The notes beneath the pieces were generated by a model, which saw only the letters and a program-made list of their open reading frames with translations, was not told the DNA's origin and did no database searches. Below, one piece after another: positions 8,159-10,480 of a DNA stretch of 10,480 nt; within the stretch, counting starts at the first letter, position 1; the number at the start of each line of letters is the position of its first letter. The stretch comes from Irineochytrium annulatum (taxonomy: Eukaryota > Chytridiomycota > Chytridiomycetes > Chytridiales > Chytridiaceae), in NCBI GenBank assembly GCA_027600665.1, contig JADGJL010001073.1, forward strand, positions 1 through 10,480, given 5' to 3'. The position numbers and the translations under genes are program-made.

Positions 8159-8681
8159 CGTTTTTCAAAGAACAATAACGAGCTTCGAAGATAACAGCTA
8201 GTTTTCAAGATAGAGGAAGAAACGGCGAAAAGATGAGCAAACCTTTCGAAGCAGAGCAGGCAAGGAAACGAAGATAAAACAAAGACAGAAAGTGGAAGAA
8301 AACATAGACATCAAGAAGAGAACGTGGACAAAGATAAGAGAAGAAAACATAAGAATTGATGAAGACAACTAGGACAACAAGACAACTCTTCGGAGCCGTC
8401 ATAGAGCGCTTGATTCTTAGTGTGAAATAACGGTAATACTCGGTCGGGTATTGTCGGGTATATCGAGACTGGGAAGAAATGGGAATTTTTTTTCAAAAAA
8501 TGAGCTGGGACAGATGTTGAATAAGATACATACTTCAACGGTCGACGCTTTACACCATTTTTTTTTATTATTATTGTTATTATTATTATTATTATTATTA
8601 TACCGACCCGCTTTCTTCTATATTAACAATAAAGTATCGTTTATATACTTTTCTTTTCTTTTTCTTATGATAAATCTGTGT
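8159..8681. other. Unique spacer between duplication copies
   Basis: About 520 bases with no counterpart elsewhere in the window. It holds a purine-rich stretch (about 8200-8370), a T run and (TTA)n microsatellite, and AT-rich sequence leading into copy B. Open frames here (8205-8402 and 8311-8538 minus, 8451-8729 plus) are low-complexity readings with no motif support. Confidence 0.55.
8558..8602. repeat. T run and (TTA)n microsatellite
   Basis: A run of nine T is followed by about twelve TTA units with one TTG interruption. The minus strand contains AATAAA at 8569-8564, about 115 bases past the copy B stop, so the repeat may lie in or form the 3' UTR end of that gene. Confidence 0.85.
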
Positions 8682-8684
8682 CTA

Positions 8685-9026
8685 TCATCTGATGGTCTGC
8701 TTAACAACGGCCGCGACCACAATATTTAAGATGGAGACGACGAACGCCAACGACGCTATAATGACGGATAGGCGCCTTCTATGGCGTCTCTCGTCGTCAT
8801 TAACCGCCGCAATTGAGCTGTTTCCAAATGCTCTGACGGAGATAGATATCCCTAGGCCAATGCTCAGAAGAGCGTGAGTCGCAGCCAGTCCAGATATCCA
8901 AGGATCTTGGAATTTGTTGTTCACCACCACCACCACCGACGCCGCTATATTTCCGACCGTTATGGCGCCACCACTCAGCACGTCCACGGTGGACATAACC
9001 TCTCTGTGGTCATCATTTGTCGCCAT
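8685..9026 (-). CDS. Small three-helix membrane protein, copy B (unrecognised family)
   Basis: The 113-residue paralogue of the gene at 7175-7507, in a single exon from the ATG at 9026 to TGA at 8685. Topology is the same: three hydrophobic segments and a basic NDDERRHRRR loop before the third. It differs from copy A at about 15 residues between positions 8 and 67, then again in the last ten. The end of helix 1 is five Val in a row, coded by five GTG codons. Helix 2 has Ala, Leu, Ile, Gly and Ser where copy A has Phe and Cys. The C-terminus reads VVKQTIR, three residues longer. The gene sits 575 bases behind the glycosyltransferase stop on the same strand. Maintained frame and topology argue that both copies are or were expressed proteins. 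Function unknown. Confidence 0.6.
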   Translation of the reverse strand: MATNDDHREVMSTVDVLSGGAITVGNIAASVVVVVNNKFQDPWISGLAATHALLSIGLGISISVRAFGNSSIAAVNDDERRHRRRLSVIIASLAFVVSILNIVVAAVVKQTIR

Positions 9027-9101
9027 TATATGGATCGAGCGTCGTTCTTGCAGTGTATGGAGTTTCCTATGGTTGAAGACGATCTTTCTTTAGTATGCCG
9101 C
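9027..9101 (-). promoter_or_regulatory. Perfectly conserved upstream region of copy B
   Basis: Identical without gaps to 7508-7582 upstream of copy A. Identity continues 22 bases into the coding region and then ends, and it ends at 9101 on the distal side. Confidence 0.45.
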
Positions 9102-9519
9102 TTTCGAGCAGCGAGAATCCCGTCCTCAGAACCGTTCCCATACCTCGAGTATTGTTTGATTGAACACCCAGGCCTTCCTCCTATGGGGTCACTTGGGTTT
9201 GATGTGGCTGGACGACGAGAGTATTTTCGGCGAGTACAAGGAAAGACAAGTATAAGGCTTTTAAGGCCTAAAGATTGATATAAGGATACGAGTCGGATAA
9301 CGAAACAATAGGGGAATAGGATAACAAAACATGTGGGGACAAGCATTACAGGATAACAGGTAACACAGACTGTAAGAGAGATGAAACAGCTGGGAAATGC
9401 CTTTTGCTCCGAGTAGTTTTTTACGACAGACGGACAACAACAGTTTACGCGCCGTCCGGCTCCATTCCAAGTCATGTAGAAAGTGGGCTCACGACTGAAA
9501 GATAGAAATGAGATTGTAT

Positions 9520-9525
9520 TTTATT
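9520..9525 (-). terminator. Polyadenylation signal (AATAAA) of the glycosyltransferase gene
   Basis: The minus strand reads AATAAA 77 bases past the TGA stop at 9602-9604. Between them, at 9533-9550, an AGAGCC / GGCTCT stem of six pairs with a six-base loop could fold in the 3' UTR. In copy A (8062-8079) its loop-closing pair is altered. Confidence 0.5.
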
Positions 9526-9601
9526 TAAATATAGAGCCCTACGCGGCTCTCAGCCCGCACAACCTCATTTATGACGTGCCCATCCTTTGCGTATGCGCCT
9601 T

Positions 9602-10480
9602 TCAGAGATACTCCTCCGACGACAACGGCGCCTCATATTCCAATCCCTCCAGCCGGGACAACACCATGGACCTTCTTGCACGGAACACTTCAGCCGTCAC
9701 GTTATGGACTTTCGTAATAATCTCATTGATATTGGTCACCAGCCCGCCTTTTATCTTGACGTCGGCGTATCGATGGTTGAGCTGCACGATGATAGAATTA
9801 CTAAGGGCGAATAATCAGCATACAGATGGATAGTACTCACCGCATGCGCGAGATTTCGGAACTGAAAGTTGCCCGTCGCCCTCTCCGGCGGTTGCATCTC
9901 CACAACGCCCGCAATTGGCGACTTCCTCAAATGTAGCAGATGAATGAACGAAGCCCCATGCGGTCCCACCCATACATCCGTCCCATGCGCAACCGCAACC
10001 TGCTCCTCAATCGTCAACGTCGCGAAATCAACCGCCCGCAGCGACAGCTCCGGCCTTGGCCGCCTCACCCCCTCCCAGCCGGCCCGTAGTGGCGGCTCCT
10101 CGCTTCTCCAACGCGCCACGGCCTGCCGGAGCGCCTCGATGAGCTTGTCCTCGTTCTCGATCACGCGACCGAGCTTCACGACGCCAGTCGAGGAGGTCGG
10201 GGCACGACGCACGGCGTACGTGATCACGACCTTTGGGACACCGGTCCCATCTAGCCGCGGATCCCACCCGTCCTCGTCCGTATAGAAGAACGGCGCGGGC
10301 GGTGGCGGGCCCCTCCGATTCCCACCACGCCTGACCAGCCTGCCCTCCACAACGTCCGCCACGACCGGCGCGGCCTCCGCAGCAGCATCCACGTCCGCCG
10401 CGACCGGTGCCGTATCCAGCTCCACAACCCCCACCGGCTCCGGCATGCTCTCCATCGCCTCATCATGCAGCCCATCCAGC
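9602..10480 (-). CDS. GT61 (DUF563)-type glycosyltransferase, C-terminal part (5' end outside window)
   Basis: GT61 enzymes (relatives of EOGT and plant xylosyltransferases) transfer sugars to glycoproteins or polysaccharides, usually in the ER or Golgi; acceptor and sugar cannot be told here. Minus-strand exons run from the window edge to 9841 and then 9781-9602. They are joined in phase 0 across a 59-base intron; the nearer AG in it would give an immediate stop, so the later gtgcag acceptor is used. Family features in order are PKVVITYAVRR, then GRVIENEDKLIEAL, VDFATLTIEEQVAVAHGTDV, WVGPHGASFIHLLHLR, VVEMQPPE, FRNLAHA and LNHRYADVKIKGG. The GPHGASFIH core matches the G.HGA.L.. motif typical of this fold. 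The frame remains open past the ATG at 10455 to the edge, so that ATG is probably internal. An Ala/Val/Pro-rich, probably disordered stretch (10440-10270) precedes the conserved part. Its last nine codons are duplicated at 8131-8157. Confidence 0.85.

Larger units (their letters stand above)
8682..9629 (-). repeat. Segmental duplication, copy B (right)
   Basis: Counterpart of 7162-8158 in direct orientation. It contains the second small gene (9026-8685), an upstream region identical over 75 bases, the spacer, AATAAA at 9525-9520 and the true 3' end of the glycosyltransferase gene. Compared with copy A it lacks several short stretches, including a 16-base palindrome near 7996-8011. It looks like the parental arrangement because its glycosyltransferase continues intact. 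Confidence 0.88.

Noticed and set aside
8451..8729. 92-codon plus-strand frame with poly-Leu
   Set aside because: The Leu run is the (TTA)n microsatellite read as codons, and the rest is AT-rich spacer.
8874..9278. Plus-strand frame opposite copy B (with a shorter counterpart at 7355-7594 opposite copy A)
   Set aside because: It begins with GTG, its frame is not kept beyond the conserved block in copy A, and the peptide is His-rich from a microsatellite. The opposite strand has an ATG start, hydrophobic segments and matched length.
9026..9475. Long minus-strand frame extending upstream of copy B
   Set aside because: It overlaps the conserved upstream block in another frame. The aligned region of copy A is broken by indels, so it is not conserved as protein.
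7162..9629. The two repeats as a transposon pair
   Set aside because: No terminal inverted repeats, target-site duplications or transposase or reverse transcriptase motifs were seen. The unit ends inside a host gene, which fits a plain segmental duplication better.

Overview
The window reads as nuclear DNA of an intron-rich eukaryotic microbe, most likely a fungus and possibly an early-diverging (chytrid-like) one. The grounds are many short GT-AG introns (about 42-71 bases) with CTAAC/CTAAT/CTGAT-type branch sites, GC-rich exons, short intergenic spaces, a mitochondrial import gene (TIM44) and AATAAA-type signals close behind stop codons. The lineage is an inference from gene architecture, not from a marker gene.

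Layout, left to right. (1) 3-1362, plus: 3' part of TIM44, the matrix-side tether of the mitochondrial import motor, cut off by the window start. (2) 1617-2626, minus: a four-exon ankyrin-repeat protein, tail-to-tail with TIM44. (3) A 341-base divergent intergenic space. (4) 2968-5672, plus: a complete 14-exon ABCG half-transporter of 664 residues with every nucleotide-binding motif intact. (5) 5673-7160: a long stretch without a supportable intact gene. It holds the ABCG polyadenylation signal and, at about 6684-6983, a frame-broken stretch resembling the mitochondrial pyruvate / branched-chain ketoacid dehydrogenase kinase family. (6) 7162-9629: two direct copies of a roughly 1 kb segment. 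Each copy carries a small three-helix membrane protein gene on the minus strand, its upstream region, and the 3' end of a glycosyltransferase gene. (7) 9602-10480, minus: C-terminal part of a GT61 (DUF563)-type glycosyltransferase, running off the right edge.

TIM44, the ankyrin protein and the ABCG transporter look like ordinary housekeeping or transport genes with no evident functional link. The part most worth study is the right third. A segmental duplication there made two copies of an unrecognised small membrane-protein gene. The left copy kept only the last codons of the neighbouring glycosyltransferase. The two paralogues have a patchwork of perfectly identical blocks of about 100 bases around a strongly diverged centre. 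All exon joins were inferred by eye from splice consensus, reading-frame continuity and family motifs.
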